A DNA stretch of 64,000 nucleotides from Halomonas piscis (GCF_031886125.1 NZ_CP119391.1:2790001-2854000), one strand, 5' to 3'; counted from the first letter of the stretch, positions 52,717 through 62,370 are shown. Made by a program: numbers and translations. Notes: a model not told the origin generated them from the letters alone.

Positions 52717-53169
52717 TCAGCCGGCAGAATGCGGCGGCCAGTCTTGCGCGTTGATGCCGTCGGTCCATTCGAAAAAGTCGATCAGCGACTGCATCTCCTC
52801 GTCGCTCAGATCGTAGGCCGGCATCTGGCGGCGCCCGGGTATGTCCAGCGGCTGCGCGCGGATCCAGGCTTCGATCCCGCTACGTGCAGCCTCGGGGCTT
52901 TCATGCCCGCCGTAGCGCTCCCACACGTTGGAAAGCTCCGGGGCGAAGTAGGCGCCCTCGCCCAGAATGGTGTGGCAGTTGATGCACATGTTCTCTTCCC
53001 ACACCTCTTTGCCGTGCTTGACCGATTCGGTCAGCCCGGCGCTGTCGGTGGAGTCATTCACCATGTACCAGTGGCTATGCACGGTCAGCGCCGTGAACAG
53101 CAGAAAGAAGAACAGCGACCCGCCGTAGAAAATATTGCGGGCCGCCGACCTGGTGAGTCCTTCGGCCAT
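52717..53169 (-). CDS. norC: Nitric oxide reductase cytochrome c subunit NorC
   Basis: A 150-residue membrane-anchored c-type cytochrome: one N-terminal helix (YGGSLFFFLLFTALTVHSHW) and a single haem site C62-x2-C65-H66 in MCINCHTIL; the likely axial Met lies in GRRQMPAYDLSDEEMQ. It passes electrons to NorB. It heads the norCBQD operon; its promoter has FNR/Dnr and NsrR sites (listed separately). A GGGGGA ribosome site lies before the ATG. Confidence 0.95.
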   Translation of the reverse strand: MAEGLTRSAARNIFYGGSLFFFLLFTALTVHSHWYMVNDSTDSAGLTESVKHGKEVWEENMCINCHTILGEGAYFAPELSNVWERYGGHESPEAARSGIEAWIRAQPLDIPGRRQMPAYDLSDEEMQSLIDFFEWTDGINAQDWPPHSAG

Positions 53170-53227
53170 GAATCATCCCCCCTTTTGCTCGCCCGGCCGG
53201 TGGCAGCAGCCCCGGCTTTCGGTTTTT

Positions 53228-53250
53228 AAGATGCACCCTGAATGCATCTT
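53228..53250. promoter_or_regulatory. NsrR operator at the norC promoter
   Basis: A 23-bp inverted repeat in the 11-1-11 form: on the minus strand the left half is AAGATGCATTC and the right half GGGTGCATCTT, with the eight outer bases of each half exactly complementary. This is the consensus form of the nitric-oxide-sensing repressor NsrR. It covers the predicted transcription start just below the -10. Confidence 0.8.
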
Positions 53251-53251
53251 T

Positions 53252-53257
53252 ATTATA
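53252..53257 (-). promoter_or_regulatory. -10 element of the norC promoter
   Basis: TATAAT on the minus strand, 24 bp downstream of the FNR-type box, giving a start point near 53245. Confidence 0.65.
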
Positions 53258-53280
53258 AAGCATTTGCCTTTTGGAAAACG

Positions 53281-53294
53281 TTGATAACGATCAA
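53281..53294. promoter_or_regulatory. FNR/Dnr-type box of the norC promoter
   Basis: A perfect TTGAT-N4-ATCAA palindrome whose centre lies about 42 bp before the predicted start of transcription, the position of a class II activator of the Crp/Fnr family (FNR, Dnr or NnrR). It indicates induction at low oxygen or in the presence of NO. Confidence 0.85.
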
Positions 53295-53316
53295 AAAGGC
53301 GCGGTAAATCGCCGCA

Positions 53317-54471
53317 TCAGCGACGGACGTAAAGCGGCACGCGATCGTAGCCGCCGGCAGGATAGCGCGCGCGCACTGCCGGATCCTCGCCTGCCAGGCG
53401 AATTTCCCGAGTCGCGCTCATCAGCGCCTGGGTGAAATATACAAGCTCCATACGCGCCAAGGGTGCGCCGGGGCAGACGTGAACGCCGGCACCGTACAAC
53501 AAATTGTGTCTGGGGTCACGGTCCAGCCGCACCTGGTCGGGCTCGGGGAATACCTCGGCGTCGCGGTTGGCCGAGCCCCACAGAATCGTCAGCCGCTCGC
53601 CCTTCTCGATACGACGCCCGCCCACCTCTACCGGGCAGGTGGCCACCCGGCGGTTGGACATCAGCGGCGCGTCCAGGCGCAGAATCTCGTCGATCAGCCC
53701 AGAGACAATGGTCGGCTCGTCGCGCAGGCGCTGCTGCCAGTCCTGGTTGGCGGCGAGAAAGCGCATCACGATACCGATGCTCGCCGAAATGGTGCCAAGC
53801 TCCCCGACCGTCCAGTTGCGCATCAGGCTGACCAGCTCTTCATCGGTGAGCGGGCGGCCGTCGATGGTTTCGTGCATCAGGCGGGTGGTGACGTCATCCG
53901 GCGGCGTGTCCATGCGTCGGCGCACTGCCAGACGCTCACGGATCACGCCGTCAAACTCCAGCGCCAGCTTGCCCAGCGCCTCGCGGTCGCCGGCGAAGGT
54001 TGCCGCCTGCTGACGCTTGACCCAGTCGCGCAGCGGCTCGTGCAGGCTGTCGGGCCAGCCCATGAACGCGCACTGGATTTCCAGCGCGAAATTCTGCCCC
54101 ATGGCCGCCATGGCCTCGACTTCGCCGTCATGCGGCAAACGCTCCACCACGCCTTCGGCAATGGCCCGGCAGCGGGGCGAAAACTCGTCCATGGCCGCCT
54201 TGTTGAAGTAGGGCTCGATGATGCGGCGAAAGCCGGTGTGCTCCGGCGGATCCATGGCGTTGGGCACCGACAGATGCCGGCTGGCCGCGTTGCTGAAAGT
54301 GACGTGGTCTTCAAGCACGCGCATGACGTCGGCATGGCGCAGAAGCGACCACTGCAGATAGTCGCTGAAGGCTACCGGGCAATGGCTGCGCATATCGTCA
54401 TAGGCTTGAATCTGATCGGCCTGGACTTCCTCCGTGCGAGGGTCCCAGTCGTTCTCGCGGGGGGTACTCAT
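53317..54471 (-). CDS. Cytochrome P450
   Basis: A soluble bacterial P450 of 384 residues. The haem-binding loop is LLYGAGVHVCPGAPLARMEL with Cys as thiolate ligand; the ExxR pair is in LIDEILRLDAPL; PFAM-type MDPPEHTGFRRIIEPYF precedes it. The I-helix reads VGELGTIS in place of the common acid-alcohol AGxxT pattern. ATG 54471 follows AGGAGG, removing 15 residues of a longer frame. No ferredoxin gene is near. It lies downstream of a MarR gene, probably its regulator, and upstream of norC without sharing its promoter. Substrate unknown. Confidence 0.88.
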   Translation of the reverse strand: MSTPRENDWDPRTEEVQADQIQAYDDMRSHCPVAFSDYLQWSLLRHADVMRVLEDHVTFSNAASRHLSVPNAMDPPEHTGFRRIIEPYFNKAAMDEFSPRCRAIAEGVVERLPHDGEVEAMAAMGQNFALEIQCAFMGWPDSLHEPLRDWVKRQQAATFAGDREALGKLALEFDGVIRERLAVRRRMDTPPDDVTTRLMHETIDGRPLTDEELVSLMRNWTVGELGTISASIGIVMRFLAANQDWQQRLRDEPTIVSGLIDEILRLDAPLMSNRRVATCPVEVGGRRIEKGERLTILWGSANRDAEVFPEPDQVRLDRDPRHNLLYGAGVHVCPGAPLARMELVYFTQALMSATREIRLAGEDPAVRARYPAGGYDRVPLYVRR

Positions 54472-54567
54472 GCTGCCTCCTGAGCAGATGGTGAGAGACA
54501 ACGCCCAGCAAACCACGGGCCGCCCTCTGCCCGTATTGATTCAGGTCAAGGCGGCTCGCTGCCGCGC

Positions 54568-54981
54568 TCAGGCTTCGCCCGGCGGGTCGGTCAGGCAGAA
54601 CGTATCCCTGAACCGGCGCAGCTCCGGCTGGTGCTGCGCGGCGATTGTGCGGGCCAGCTCGGCCCCGCGGGGCAGTAGATGAACTTCGCTGCGGCGACGA
54701 TCCTCACGGCCCCGCGCACGCCTGACCAGGCCGGACTGCTCGCAGCGATCCACCAGCATTACCGTGCCGTGGTGCTTGGCCTGAAGCCGCTCGGCAAGCT
54801 CGCCTACGGTCGCCCACTGGCGGCCCTTGCCGGCCAGCAGGTGCAACAGCAGCTGATACTGCAGCGGGGTCAGGCCGTGCTCGCGGCAGATATCCTCACT
54901 GTGGCGCAAAAAACAGCGCAGCTGATAGCGAAACGCCGATAGCTGCTGAAAGTCCTGCGGGGAAAGAGAAACGTCATTCAT
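54568..54981 (-). CDS. MarR-family regulator
   Basis: A 137-residue winged-helix regulator of the MarR family: ICREHGLTPLQYQLLLHLLA, a recognition helix in VGELAERLQAKHHGTVMLVD and the wing in RRARGREDRRRSEVHLL. ATG 54981 is preferred over ATG 55056 because a palindromic operator overlaps the latter. It precedes the P450 gene by 96 bp on the same strand and probably controls it, in response to a small aromatic ligand. Confidence 0.8.
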   Translation of the reverse strand: MNDVSLSPQDFQQLSAFRYQLRCFLRHSEDICREHGLTPLQYQLLLHLLAGKGRQWATVGELAERLQAKHHGTVMLVDRCEQSGLVRRARGREDRRRSEVHLLPRGAELARTIAAQHQPELRRFRDTFCLTDPPGEA

Positions 54982-55051
54982 GGCGCTGTCCGCGGCGCCC
55001 CGTTCGTCTTGACAAGCGAACGGGCGCAGCCTGATGGTTTCAACACAAAAC

Positions 55052-55064
55052 ATCATAGTATGAT
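55052..55064. promoter_or_regulatory. Palindrome at the marR promoter
   Basis: ATCATA and TATGAT arms around a single G, a compact symmetric site of the size bound by MarR dimers. It lies in the marR-Yip1 intergenic region. Confidence 0.4.
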
Positions 55065-55160
55065 ACTTTTGGCCGCCTGACGAGCCATCGTCTTTATGCT
55101 AATGGTTGTATTAGTCCCTGGCTGCCACTCTCTTCTCCACCCACCCTCGAGGACACCGCC

Positions 55161-55727
55161 ATGAACCCCACTACCGTGATCAAGCTGCCCTTCACGCGCC
55201 GGGCGGGCTGGAAAGAACTGCAGCGCCGCCGGCCGTCCATCGCCAAGCTGGCCTTTGGCCTGGTGCTGCCCATGTCATTGATTCCGCCGGTACTTTTGTA
55301 TTATGCCGGAACGCACTACGGCGACGCCTTCGTCGCCGGATTCGGCGATCGCCAGTGGCGCTTTATTACCACCATCCTGTTTTTGTCCGAGCTTCTGACG
55401 TTCTTCGTCATGGGCTGGCTGATTCATACCGTGGTCAACATCGCCGACGACCTGACCATCGACTACCAGGACGCCTACCTGCTGGCCGCCCTGGCCCCGC
55501 TGCCGCTGTGGTCATCCGCCGTGGTGCTGCTCATCCCCAGCCTATTGCTCAACGTGCTCGCCGTGCTGGTGGCGCTGGGCATCTCCTGTAGCCTGGTGTA
55601 TCAGGGACTGGGCGCGCTGTGCGAGCGCCAGGGCCAGGACATGACCACCATGTCGGCCACCTACACCATCATGGCGGCCGGGGTGCTGGCCTGGGGCCTT
55701 TTGATGGCCATCATCTGGTCGTACTGA
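55161..55727 (+). CDS. Yip1-domain membrane protein
   Basis: A 188-residue membrane protein with five helices, likely of the Yip1/DUF1282 group: the first helix follows a basic segment (RRPSIAKLAFGLVLPMSLIP), then DAYLLAALAPLPLWSSAVVL and the final VLAWGLLMAIIWSY. Function is unknown. It overlaps the end of nnrS by 17 bp tail to tail. GAGGA precedes the ATG. Confidence 0.65.
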   Translation: MNPTTVIKLPFTRRAGWKELQRRRPSIAKLAFGLVLPMSLIPPVLLYYAGTHYGDAFVAGFGDRQWRFITTILFLSELLTFFVMGWLIHTVVNIADDLTIDYQDAYLLAALAPLPLWSSAVVLLIPSLLLNVLAVLVALGISCSLVYQGLGALCERQGQDMTTMSATYTIMAAGVLAWGLLMAIIWSY

Positions 55728-56871
55728 TCCAGCGTAAAAGCCGCCAGGCCGCCACGAGCCAGGCCGCACTCCAACACAGCGCCGCGCTCCACAGCGCGGC
55801 CGGACCGCCGCCCAGGCGCAGCGCCGCCGCGGCGGCAAACAGCAGCGCCAGCGGCATGAAAGCCCGCTCGCTTTCCGGACGGGCCTTCGCCCGGGACACC
55901 GCCTGACGCAGCATCACCGCGCTGGCAAGCGACCCAAGCGCTCCCACGGTCACCCCATGAAGCGCCGTGCTCATCGGCAATACTCCCGCGGTCGCTGCGG
56001 CGTACAGCCATAGCCCCGCACCGAGCCAGGCGTAACCTGCCATCAGCGCCAGCAGATCCGTCCGCGCCCGACACTGCCAGGGGGCAAAGCCCCGCAGCCG
56101 GTATAGCACCAGCGCCCCGCCGACGGCGGCCATCAGCGCCGCCACTATCCGGCCGTCAGGCAGCCAGAGCGCCATTGGCAGAGCCCCCAGAAGCACGATC
56201 AGCGCCGCTTCGAGCCGCGGCTGCACCCCGGCGCCGCTCTTGTTGAAACGCCGCTTCAGATAGCCGTTTACCGCCGGGGCGATCAGCCGCCCGCCCATGA
56301 AGGCCATCAGCAGCGCGAGCCACAGCACGCCCTGCTCAAGCAGCAGAAAAGCCGACCACCCGGCCAAATAGCGCGTCCCCAGGGTGGCGACAGCCAGCAG
56401 GCAGATCAGGCCGACAAGCGGCGCCAGCACGCGGTTGCGCCACTTTTTGGCGGCGAAAAAGCGCGGCACCACCAGCCACGCCACGGCGGCGGCAAAGAGC
56501 GCGTCGGCGAGGCTCGCGACGACCAGCCAGCCGCCGCCCGCCGTACCCAGCCGGCCGAGAAGCCATAGCGCCACCAGCGCTGCCAGCCGCCTTTTGGCCA
56601 GCGGGCCCAGCAAGTAGCCGGCGATCACCGCCAGGGCAAAGCCGAACAACAGCTCCCGGGCGTGCCCGGCGGGCGCGGCAAGCGGCGCAAGCCGGGGCAG
56701 CCAGCCGTGCATTGCCGCCAGCGAGAGCGGCACGAACAGCGCCGCGTGAAAGGCCGCCAGCGGGAAAAACGCCTGCCAGGCCGGCACGCGGTCGCGCCGA
56801 CGAGACGCCGGAGGAGGGCGGTGCCCGGCCCGCTCAGCAGGCCCAAAGCGGAAAAGAGATTTTGTTGACAT
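55711..56871 (-). CDS. nnrS: NnrS family protein
   Basis: A polytopic membrane protein of about 386 residues and 12 helices. LFRFGPAERAGHRPPP and AFFPLAAFHAALFVPLSLAA near the start, LALLMAFMGGRLIAPAVNGY in the middle and LPMSTALHGVTVGALGSLAS later are characteristic of NnrS, a haem/copper-containing NO-stress protein of denitrifiers. ATG 56871 is used. It fits its position beside the nor cluster. Divergent from a DsrE-like gene with 125 bp between them; no FNR box was found there. Confidence 0.85.
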   Translation of the reverse strand: MSTKSLFRFGPAERAGHRPPPASRRRDRVPAWQAFFPLAAFHAALFVPLSLAAMHGWLPRLAPLAAPAGHARELLFGFALAVIAGYLLGPLAKRRLAALVALWLLGRLGTAGGGWLVVASLADALFAAAVAWLVVPRFFAAKKWRNRVLAPLVGLICLLAVATLGTRYLAGWSAFLLLEQGVLWLALLMAFMGGRLIAPAVNGYLKRRFNKSGAGVQPRLEAALIVLLGALPMALWLPDGRIVAALMAAVGGALVLYRLRGFAPWQCRARTDLLALMAGYAWLGAGLWLYAAATAGVLPMSTALHGVTVGALGSLASAVMLRQAVSRAKARPESERAFMPLALLFAAAAALRLGGGPAALWSAALCWSAAWLVAAWRLLRWISTTR

Positions 56872-56996
56872 GGAAACAAAATACGTCTTTAACGACCCTG
56901 AGGCCAGCGCCGAGCCAGGCTTGCCGGCGCGGGGCAAGTTGCCCAAAATGGCGTTCTGTCCGGCTTAGCCGGCACTTTTTGAAAGCGGAGGTGGCC

Positions 56997-57380
56997 ATGG
57001 CCGAAACGGCTAGGCGCGTTTTGATTCTGGTGGTCAGCGGCCCGAGCACGCCGGCACGCTGCGCGGCGCCCTTCCACATTGCCACGCTGCTGGCCTGTAT
57101 GGACGCCGAGGTGACGCTCTACCTGACCGGAGAAGCCGCCGAGCTTGCTTGCCCGGGCGTTGCCGAAGCGCTTTATGCCGACCCCGACGGCGCGCCGGTG
57201 ATCCATTTCGTGCGCCAGGCCAAACAGGCCGGCGCCGGGCTCTATCTATGCCGCAAACCGCCGGCGCCGGGGCAGGCACCAACGGCGCCCGAAGCGCTGA
57301 TCGACGAAGTCGACGACTACGGCAGCGGCGGCGAGCTGGCCGCCATGATTCTGGAATACGACAAGGTGCTTTCCCTGTGA
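56997..57380 (+). CDS. DsrE-like protein
   Basis: A 127-residue DsrE/YchN-fold protein: VLILVVSGPSTPARCAAPFH, then LLACMDAEVTLYLTGEAAEL and a C-terminal YGSGGELAAMILEYDKVLSL. Cysteines are present at about 22, 34 and 51, as well as C83 in GLYLCRKP. DsrE proteins carry sulfur in relay systems; the exact role of this one is unknown. GGAGG precedes the ATG. It overlaps the next gene by four bases (GTGA), so the two products should act together. Confidence 0.72.
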   Translation: MAETARRVLILVVSGPSTPARCAAPFHIATLLACMDAEVTLYLTGEAAELACPGVAEALYADPDGAPVIHFVRQAKQAGAGLYLCRKPPAPGQAPTAPEALIDEVDDYGSGGELAAMILEYDKVLSL

Positions 57381-57844
57381 AACTCGACGGTTTGACGTTT
57401 CCCGACGATCGTCTTTACGCCCCCGAACACAACCTGTGGCTGCGCGAGGAGCCCGACGGCGAGATTACTCTGGGCCTGAGCGACTATGGCGTGGCGCTTT
57501 ACGGCGAGATTTTCGCCTTTACCCCCAAGCGGATTGGCCTGCGCATCGCCGCCGGGCGCAGCTTCGGCGTGGTGGAATTCGCCAAGGCGGCGGCGGCGGC
57601 CAAAAGCCCGCTGGCCGGCACCGTGAGCGCGCACAACCCGCAGCTGGAGCAGCGCCCGGCGCTGATTCATCTGGATCCTTACGGCGAAGGCTGGATGATT
57701 CGCCTGACGCCGGAAGACTGGCCTGCCGCCCGGGCGCAGCTGCTGCACGGCGCCAGCGCCGTTGCCGCCTTCGAACGGGAGGCCGAGCGCGACGGCTTCA
57801 ACCCCGACGACACCAGCGTGCAGGCGTTCCGCCGCGGAGAATGA
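57377..57844 (+). CDS. GcvH-like lipoyl-domain protein
   Basis: A 155-residue protein resembling the glycine-cleavage H protein: APEHNLWLREEPDGEITLGL at the N-terminus and the lipoylation region FGVVEFAKAAAAAKSPLAGT with a Lys where H proteins are lipoylated. The start is GTG at 57377 overlapping the DsrE-like stop. No gcvT, gcvP or sulfur-oxidising Hdr genes lie in the window. Such stand-alone H-like proteins coupled to DsrE-like proteins could serve in sulfur transfer (LbpA-like), but that link is inference. Confidence 0.72.
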   Translation: MKLDGLTFPDDRLYAPEHNLWLREEPDGEITLGLSDYGVALYGEIFAFTPKRIGLRIAAGRSFGVVEFAKAAAAAKSPLAGTVSAHNPQLEQRPALIHLDPYGEGWMIRLTPEDWPAARAQLLHGASAVAAFEREAERDGFNPDDTSVQAFRRGE

Positions 57845-57961
57845 CGCGCTCGCACCACCGACAGCGCTCGGGCAGAACGACCGCAGATACAAGAAAACAG
57901 GGGGTAAAGAGCAGAGGCCAAGGAAAAGAGGCGGAAGGGAGAACGGGAAAGCACCGGGGAA

Positions 57962-58057
57962 TGGCGGAAGGCAGTGGGAGTCGAACCCACCCAGGAGCGG
58001 CTGCCGCCCCCAACCGGATTTGAAGTCCGGCCGCACCACCGGATGCGATTGCCTTCC
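57962..58057 (-). tRNA. selC: tRNA-Sec (selenocysteine, anticodon UCA)
   Basis: A 96-nt tRNA gene including encoded CCA. It starts GGAAGGC, has the UCA anticodon in GGACTTCAAATCC, an extended variable arm (GGGCGGCAGCCGC), a T-arm GTGGGTTCGACTCCCAC and ends GCCTTCCGCCA. The eight-base acceptor stem and long variable arm are diagnostic of tRNA-Sec. It lies 22 bp after the selB stop on the same strand, leaving little room for its own promoter, so it is probably cut from the fdh-sel transcript. Confidence 0.96.
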
Positions 58058-58079
58058 TCAATATGCGCCGGCCACGATT

Positions 58080-60005
58080 TTAACGCGTTCTGAGGCGCTG
58101 AGCCATGCTGCTTTCCTCGCGGATGCGCCGCCGGTTGCCAAACCGGCGCGTCACGCCGACGTGATCGAGATATTCCAGCAACTGCACGCAGCGCTTGCGC
58201 CCCAGCCCCAGCCGGTCGCGGAACGCCACCACGCTCAAACCCGTGTCGCTGTCGGCAAGGGTCATGGCCTCTGCCGCCAGCGCTTCCACGGCGGCGGCGG
58301 GGTAAAACAGATCGCGCACCACCTGATGCAGCTGGCCCATCCGTGAAAGCTTGCGCAGCAGCGCGCGCACCCGAGCCTCGTCGATATTTTCGCGGCGCGC
58401 CAGGTCGCGCACCCAGGGCGGATCCATGCCGCCGGCCTCGAGCAGCGGCCACAGCCGCGCCTTGAGCGCGTCTTCTTCGGCGCTCAGGCGTATTCGATGG
58501 TCCGGCAGATGCAGCCAGGGGCCGGACGCGTGGATCGCGCCCGCCGCCAGCGCCTCGTCCACCAGCGCGGTATACACAGCCGGCTCCAGGTACGCCAGGG
58601 CAAAACGGCGCAGCCGCGCCCGGTCCGGCCCCGGCTCGTCGGGCTGCTGCTCGTGAAACGCCGCCAGCGCCGCCGTCAGCGCCTGGCCAAGCGCTCGCCA
58701 GCGCGCCTCGGCGAACAGCCGCTCCCCGCGCCGGGTGGTCACCGAGCGCACCCCGTCGGGCAGCTGCCGGAGAGCCCCGGGGCGGTTGTACTGGCGCACC
58801 AGGGCGTCAGGGGCGAGGCCGTTATGGGCAGTTTCCAGGCGCGTGGTCAGCGTTGTCTCAAGCCCGCCGCTGGCCAGCAGCTCAAGCTCCGCCAGCCGGG
58901 CCGGGGTGCGCCGCCCCCTGGCGGGCGCCTGAGGGTCCAGCACGCACCCGCCGCCCAGGGTAAACCATGCCGACTGGTCGCGCAGCACCACGGCGTCGCC
59001 GTGCACGGCGTGAACCTGGCCTTCCAGCACCAGCTGGGCCGGCCCCTCCTCGCCCGGCGCCAGCGCCTTGCCTGCCAGCAGCGCCACCCGCCCCATCAGC
59101 CGCTGAGCGCCGAGGTGGACGTGCACCGGCGTCCAGTGGCTCAGCGCCCGGGGGGCGTCCTCGAGCACGCGCAGCTGAACATCCAGTCGTCGGCTGCTGC
59201 CGCGCAGGGCCTCGCCCACCAGCCAGCTGCCCCGGGGAACGTGCTCGGGGCGCAGGCGCTCGCCGGCGAGATTGAGCGCCACCCGCTGCCCCGCCGTCGC
59301 CGTTTCCCCCGGGCGATTCTGGGCGTGCAGGCCGCGCACCCGAAGCCGGCGCGCCCGGCCGTCCTCGCCTTCGCTCCACAGGCTGTCGCCGACGCTCAGA
59401 CGCCCGGCCAGCGCCGTGCCGGTGACGACCACGCCGGCCCCGGCCACGCTGAAAGACCGATCCACGGACAGCCGAAACTCGCCTTCATCGCTGCGCGCGG
59501 CCACCTCTCGGGCCTGGCGGGCAAGCGCCTCGCGCAGGGCGTCGACGCCCTCACCGGTATGGCTCGACAGCGCAAAGCACGGCGCGTCCTGGTACCCGCT
59601 CGCGGCCAGCAGCCGGCGAACGTCGGTTTCAACAGTTTCGCAGCGGTCAGCGTCGACGCGGTCGGTCTTGGTCAGCACGATCCATAGCCGCGGTATGCCC
59701 AGCAGCCCCAGAATCGCCAGGTGCTCCCGGGTTTGCGGCATCACGCCGTCGTCGGCGGCCACCACCAGCAGGGCGATATCCACACCCCCGGCGCCGGCCA
59801 GCATGTTGTGGACAAACTTTTCGTGCCCCGGCACGTCGATAAAGCCAAGCGTGGTCGCGGCGTCCAGCGCCGCGTAGCGGTAGCCAAGGTCAATGGTCAT
59901 GCCACGCTCGCGCTCTTCCCGGCGGTGGTCGCCGCCGGCCCCGGTCAGGGCGGCAAGCAGCGCCGTCTTGCCGTGGTCGATATGTCCGGCGGTGGCAACG
60001 ATCAT
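58080..60005 (-). CDS. selB: Selenocysteine-specific elongation factor SelB
   Basis: A 641-residue SelB GTPase that delivers Sec-tRNA to UGA codons followed by a SECIS hairpin. GTPase motifs are present: GHIDHGKT near residue 7, [18 protein letters not shown] and LTKTD. The C-terminal third contains the winged-helix domains that bind the SECIS RNA. It overlaps selA by four bases. Complete and intact. Confidence 0.96.
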   Translation of the reverse strand: MIVATAGHIDHGKTALLAALTGAGGDHRREERERGMTIDLGYRYAALDAATTLGFIDVPGHEKFVHNMLAGAGGVDIALLVVAADDGVMPQTREHLAILGLLGIPRLWIVLTKTDRVDADRCETVETDVRRLLAASGYQDAPCFALSSHTGEGVDALREALARQAREVAARSDEGEFRLSVDRSFSVAGAGVVVTGTALAGRLSVGDSLWSEGEDGRARRLRVRGLHAQNRPGETATAGQRVALNLAGERLRPEHVPRGSWLVGEALRGSSRRLDVQLRVLEDAPRALSHWTPVHVHLGAQRLMGRVALLAGKALAPGEEGPAQLVLEGQVHAVHGDAVVLRDQSAWFTLGGGCVLDPQAPARGRRTPARLAELELLASGGLETTLTTRLETAHNGLAPDALVRQYNRPGALRQLPDGVRSVTTRRGERLFAEARWRALGQALTAALAAFHEQQPDEPGPDRARLRRFALAYLEPAVYTALVDEALAAGAIHASGPWLHLPDHRIRLSAEEDALKARLWPLLEAGGMDPPWVRDLARRENIDEARVRALLRKLSRMGQLHQVVRDLFYPAAAVEALAAEAMTLADSDTGLSVVAFRDRLGLGRKRCVQLLEYLDHVGVTRRFGNRRRIREESSMAQRLRTR

Positions 60006-61441
60006 GCGTTGTCGACTCCTTCCGCGGCGGGGTGCGGCGCTTGCGCTGCGGCCAGCTGGTAGAGAAACGCCGCTTCGTCATCCAGCTGGCGCAGGTCGAG
60101 CCACAGCGCCCCGGCCTCGATGCGGCCGATCACCGGGATCGGCAGGCTTCGCAGCCGCTCGGCCAGTGCCGCCAGCTTGCCGCCAGCGTCTCGCCGGGGG
60201 GCGTTCGGCGTCAGGCAAAGAGCCGCGCCGGGCAGCCGGGCAACCGGCTGGGCGCCGCTGCCGATCATGCCCTGGGCGTCGGCGACCTCCACCTGCCAGT
60301 CCTTTCCCAGCCAGGCGGCCAGCCGCGGCGCCAGGCGTTCGGCCTGGGCGCGGATGGACTGCGCCGGCCGGGCGAGCAGCGCAAGCGTGGTCAGCCGTTC
60401 CGCCAGGCGGTCGGGGTCGCGGTAGAGCCCGAGCACGGCTTCCAGCGCGGCCAGGTTCAGCTTGTCCATCCGCAGCGCGCGCTTCAATGGGTGGCGCTTG
60501 ATGCGCTCGATCAGATCGCGCCGGCCCACGATCACCCCGGCCTGGGGGCCGCCCAGCAGCTTGTCGCCGCTGAAGGTCACCACGTCGGCGCCGGCGATAA
60601 GCGACTCCTGTACCAGCGGCTCCCGGGGCAAACCGTAATGCGACAGGTCCACCAGGCTGCCGCTGCCCAGATCCTCCACCAGCGGCACGCCGTGGCAACG
60701 AGCCAGCCGCGCCAGCTCCTCGGTGGGCACGCTGCGGGTAAAGCCTTCGATGCGGTAGTTGCTGGGGTGCACCCGAGCGATGAGTCCGGTCTGCTCGCCA
60801 AGCGCACTGGCGTAATCGTGGGGGTGGGTGCGGTTGGTCGTGCCTACCTCGCGCAGAGTGACGCCGGCCTGCGCCATGATATCGGGTATGCGAAAGGCGC
60901 CGCCGATTTCGACCAGCTCGCCCCGGGAAATCACGCCTTCGCGCCCGGCGCCCAGCGCGCTGAGCGCGAGCAGCACCGCCGCGGCGTTGTTGTTGACCAC
61001 GGTGGCGGCCTCAGCGCCGGTGAGCTCGCACAGAAGCGGCTCGACCAGGCTGTCGCGGTCGCCGCGCCGGCCGTCGGCGAGGTCAAACTCGAGATTGAGC
61101 GGGTAGCGCGCCGCCTGCACCACCGCCTCCACGGCAGCGTCGGGCAGCAGCGCCCGCCCGAGGTTGGTGTGCAGCACGGTGCCGGTGAGGTTGAAAAGAC
61201 GCTGCACCCGGGGGCGGTGACGAGCTTCGAGCCGTCGCGACAGCGCCTCGACCAGCGCCGGTAGCGAAGCGGCTTCCGCCGTCAGCTGACCGCGGCGATA
61301 GGCCTCGCCGAGGGCGGCAAGTTCGCTGCGAGCCGCGTCGCGCACCGCCTGATGGCCAAAGCGCTCTTCGAGTTCGGCCATGCCTTCGGCCCCCAGCAGA
61401 CGATCCACCGCCGGCGGGCGCGGGCCGGGCGGTGCGCTCAT
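60002..61441 (-). CDS. selA: L-seryl-tRNA(Sec) selenium transferase SelA
   Basis: SelA converts seryl-tRNA(Sec) to selenocysteyl-tRNA(Sec) using selenophosphate and PLP. The 479-residue protein has the PLP lysine K294 in [16 protein letters not shown], the same position as in characterised SelA (K295), and [19 protein letters not shown]. It overlaps both fdhE and selB by four bases, so the three are coupled. selD is not in the window. Confidence 0.96.
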   Translation of the reverse strand: MSAPPGPRPPAVDRLLGAEGMAELEERFGHQAVRDAARSELAALGEAYRRGQLTAEAASLPALVEALSRRLEARHRPRVQRLFNLTGTVLHTNLGRALLPDAAVEAVVQAARYPLNLEFDLADGRRGDRDSLVEPLLCELTGAEAATVVNNNAAAVLLALSALGAGREGVISRGELVEIGGAFRIPDIMAQAGVTLREVGTTNRTHPHDYASALGEQTGLIARVHPSNYRIEGFTRSVPTEELARLARCHGVPLVEDLGSGSLVDLSHYGLPREPLVQESLIAGADVVTFSGDKLLGGPQAGVIVGRRDLIERIKRHPLKRALRMDKLNLAALEAVLGLYRDPDRLAERLTTLALLARPAQSIRAQAERLAPRLAAWLGKDWQVEVADAQGMIGSGAQPVARLPGAALCLTPNAPRRDAGGKLAALAERLRSLPIPVIGRIEAGALWLDLRQLDDEAAFLYQLAAAQAPHPAAEGVDNA

Positions 61442-62370
61442 GGCGTCTCCTGGCCGCCGGGAACCAGCAGCAGGTTGGGCGCGCGCCGCCGATAGCCCTG
61501 CTCGTCCAGGCGCAGGTCCAGATCCAAACTCGCCAGATCCGCGGAAACCGCTTCGCCTTCCGGCGCCTGCTCCAGGTACAGCTGTTTAAGATAGGTATGG
61601 CACTCCGGGCAGGCCTCGGCCTTCATGCCGTAGGGAGCGTCGTCGAAGTGCAGGTAATCGAGCTCCTTGGTGCTCAGGCAGTGGCTGCACTTGAGGCGCA
61701 CATAGTGCCACTCCGCCGAGCACAGCGAACACAGCAGATAGCGCACGCCGTCGATGGGCCGGCGGTGGCGGATCACGCCGACCACGGGCAGCGAGCCGCA
61801 GCAGGGGCACAGCGTCTGGTCTTCGCGCTCGCGGATGCCGCTGGCATCCACCTGGCTGAGCCAGTGGCGCCAGGCCAGCTGCAGCGCCGCGCCGATAAAG
61901 GGCGCCAGCGCCGCGGGCACGTCGCCAAAGCGCCCGCCCAGAAGCGCCTGGGCCCACTGCTTGCGGATATCGCCGTCGGCATCGCGCAGCGCGGCAAGCG
62001 CCTCGCTCACCGCGGCGGCGGGCGCCGGCTGCTCGGCGTCAAAGGCATCGAGCCAGGCGTCCAGCAGCGTTTGCCAGCCGGGATTCTGCACCAGCGTATC
62101 CACCGCCAGCGGCGGCATGTCGTGGCGGTACGCGGCGTCCAGATCGCCGGCGGGAAGCGCCGGCACGTCGGGCGGGTCGTCCAGCACCCGCTGCTGGGCC
62201 CGGGCCACGCTTGCCATGAGCGTCAGATAGTCGCCCATGGCGTGGCCGTCGGCCAGCTTGTCCAGCTGCTCGGCGCGAAAGCGAAACTGCGCTTCCGGCG
62301 GCAGCTGGACAAAAGGTGGCGTAGTCGCCGAGGCTTCAATCTGCCCCGGCTCGAGAATGGGGGAAGACAC
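61438..62370 (-). CDS. fdhE: Formate dehydrogenase accessory protein FdhE
   Basis: A 310-residue FdhE factor required for active respiratory formate dehydrogenases. The C-terminal half contains its rubredoxin-like metal sites: [32 protein letters not shown] and [12 protein letters not shown]. It is separated from fdhC by a strong hairpin and overlaps selA. Confidence 0.93.
   Translation of the reverse strand: MSSPILEPGQIEASATTPPFVQLPPEAQFRFRAEQLDKLADGHAMGDYLTLMASVARAQQRVLDDPPDVPALPAGDLDAAYRHDMPPLAVDTLVQNPGWQTLLDAWLDAFDAEQPAPAAAVSEALAALRDADGDIRKQWAQALLGGRFGDVPAALAPFIGAALQLAWRHWLSQVDASGIREREDQTLCPCCGSLPVVGVIRHRRPIDGVRYLLCSLCSAEWHYVRLKCSHCLSTKELDYLHFDDAPYGMKAEACPECHTYLKQLYLEQAPEGEAVSADLASLDLDLRLDEQGYRRRAPNLLLVPGGQETP

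Noticed and set aside
53479..54483. 334-residue frame antisense to the P450 gene
   Set aside because: Opposite a P450 with intact haem and ExxR motifs; no ribosome site or family resemblance.
56712..56996. N-terminal extension of the DsrE-like protein
   Set aside because: It runs antisense to nnrS and lacks a ribosome site, whereas GGAGG precedes ATG 56997.
58497..61264. Long open frames antisense to selB and selA
   Set aside because: Both lie wholly opposite well-identified genes and have Arg/Gln/Gly-biased shadows typical of high-GC antisense frames.
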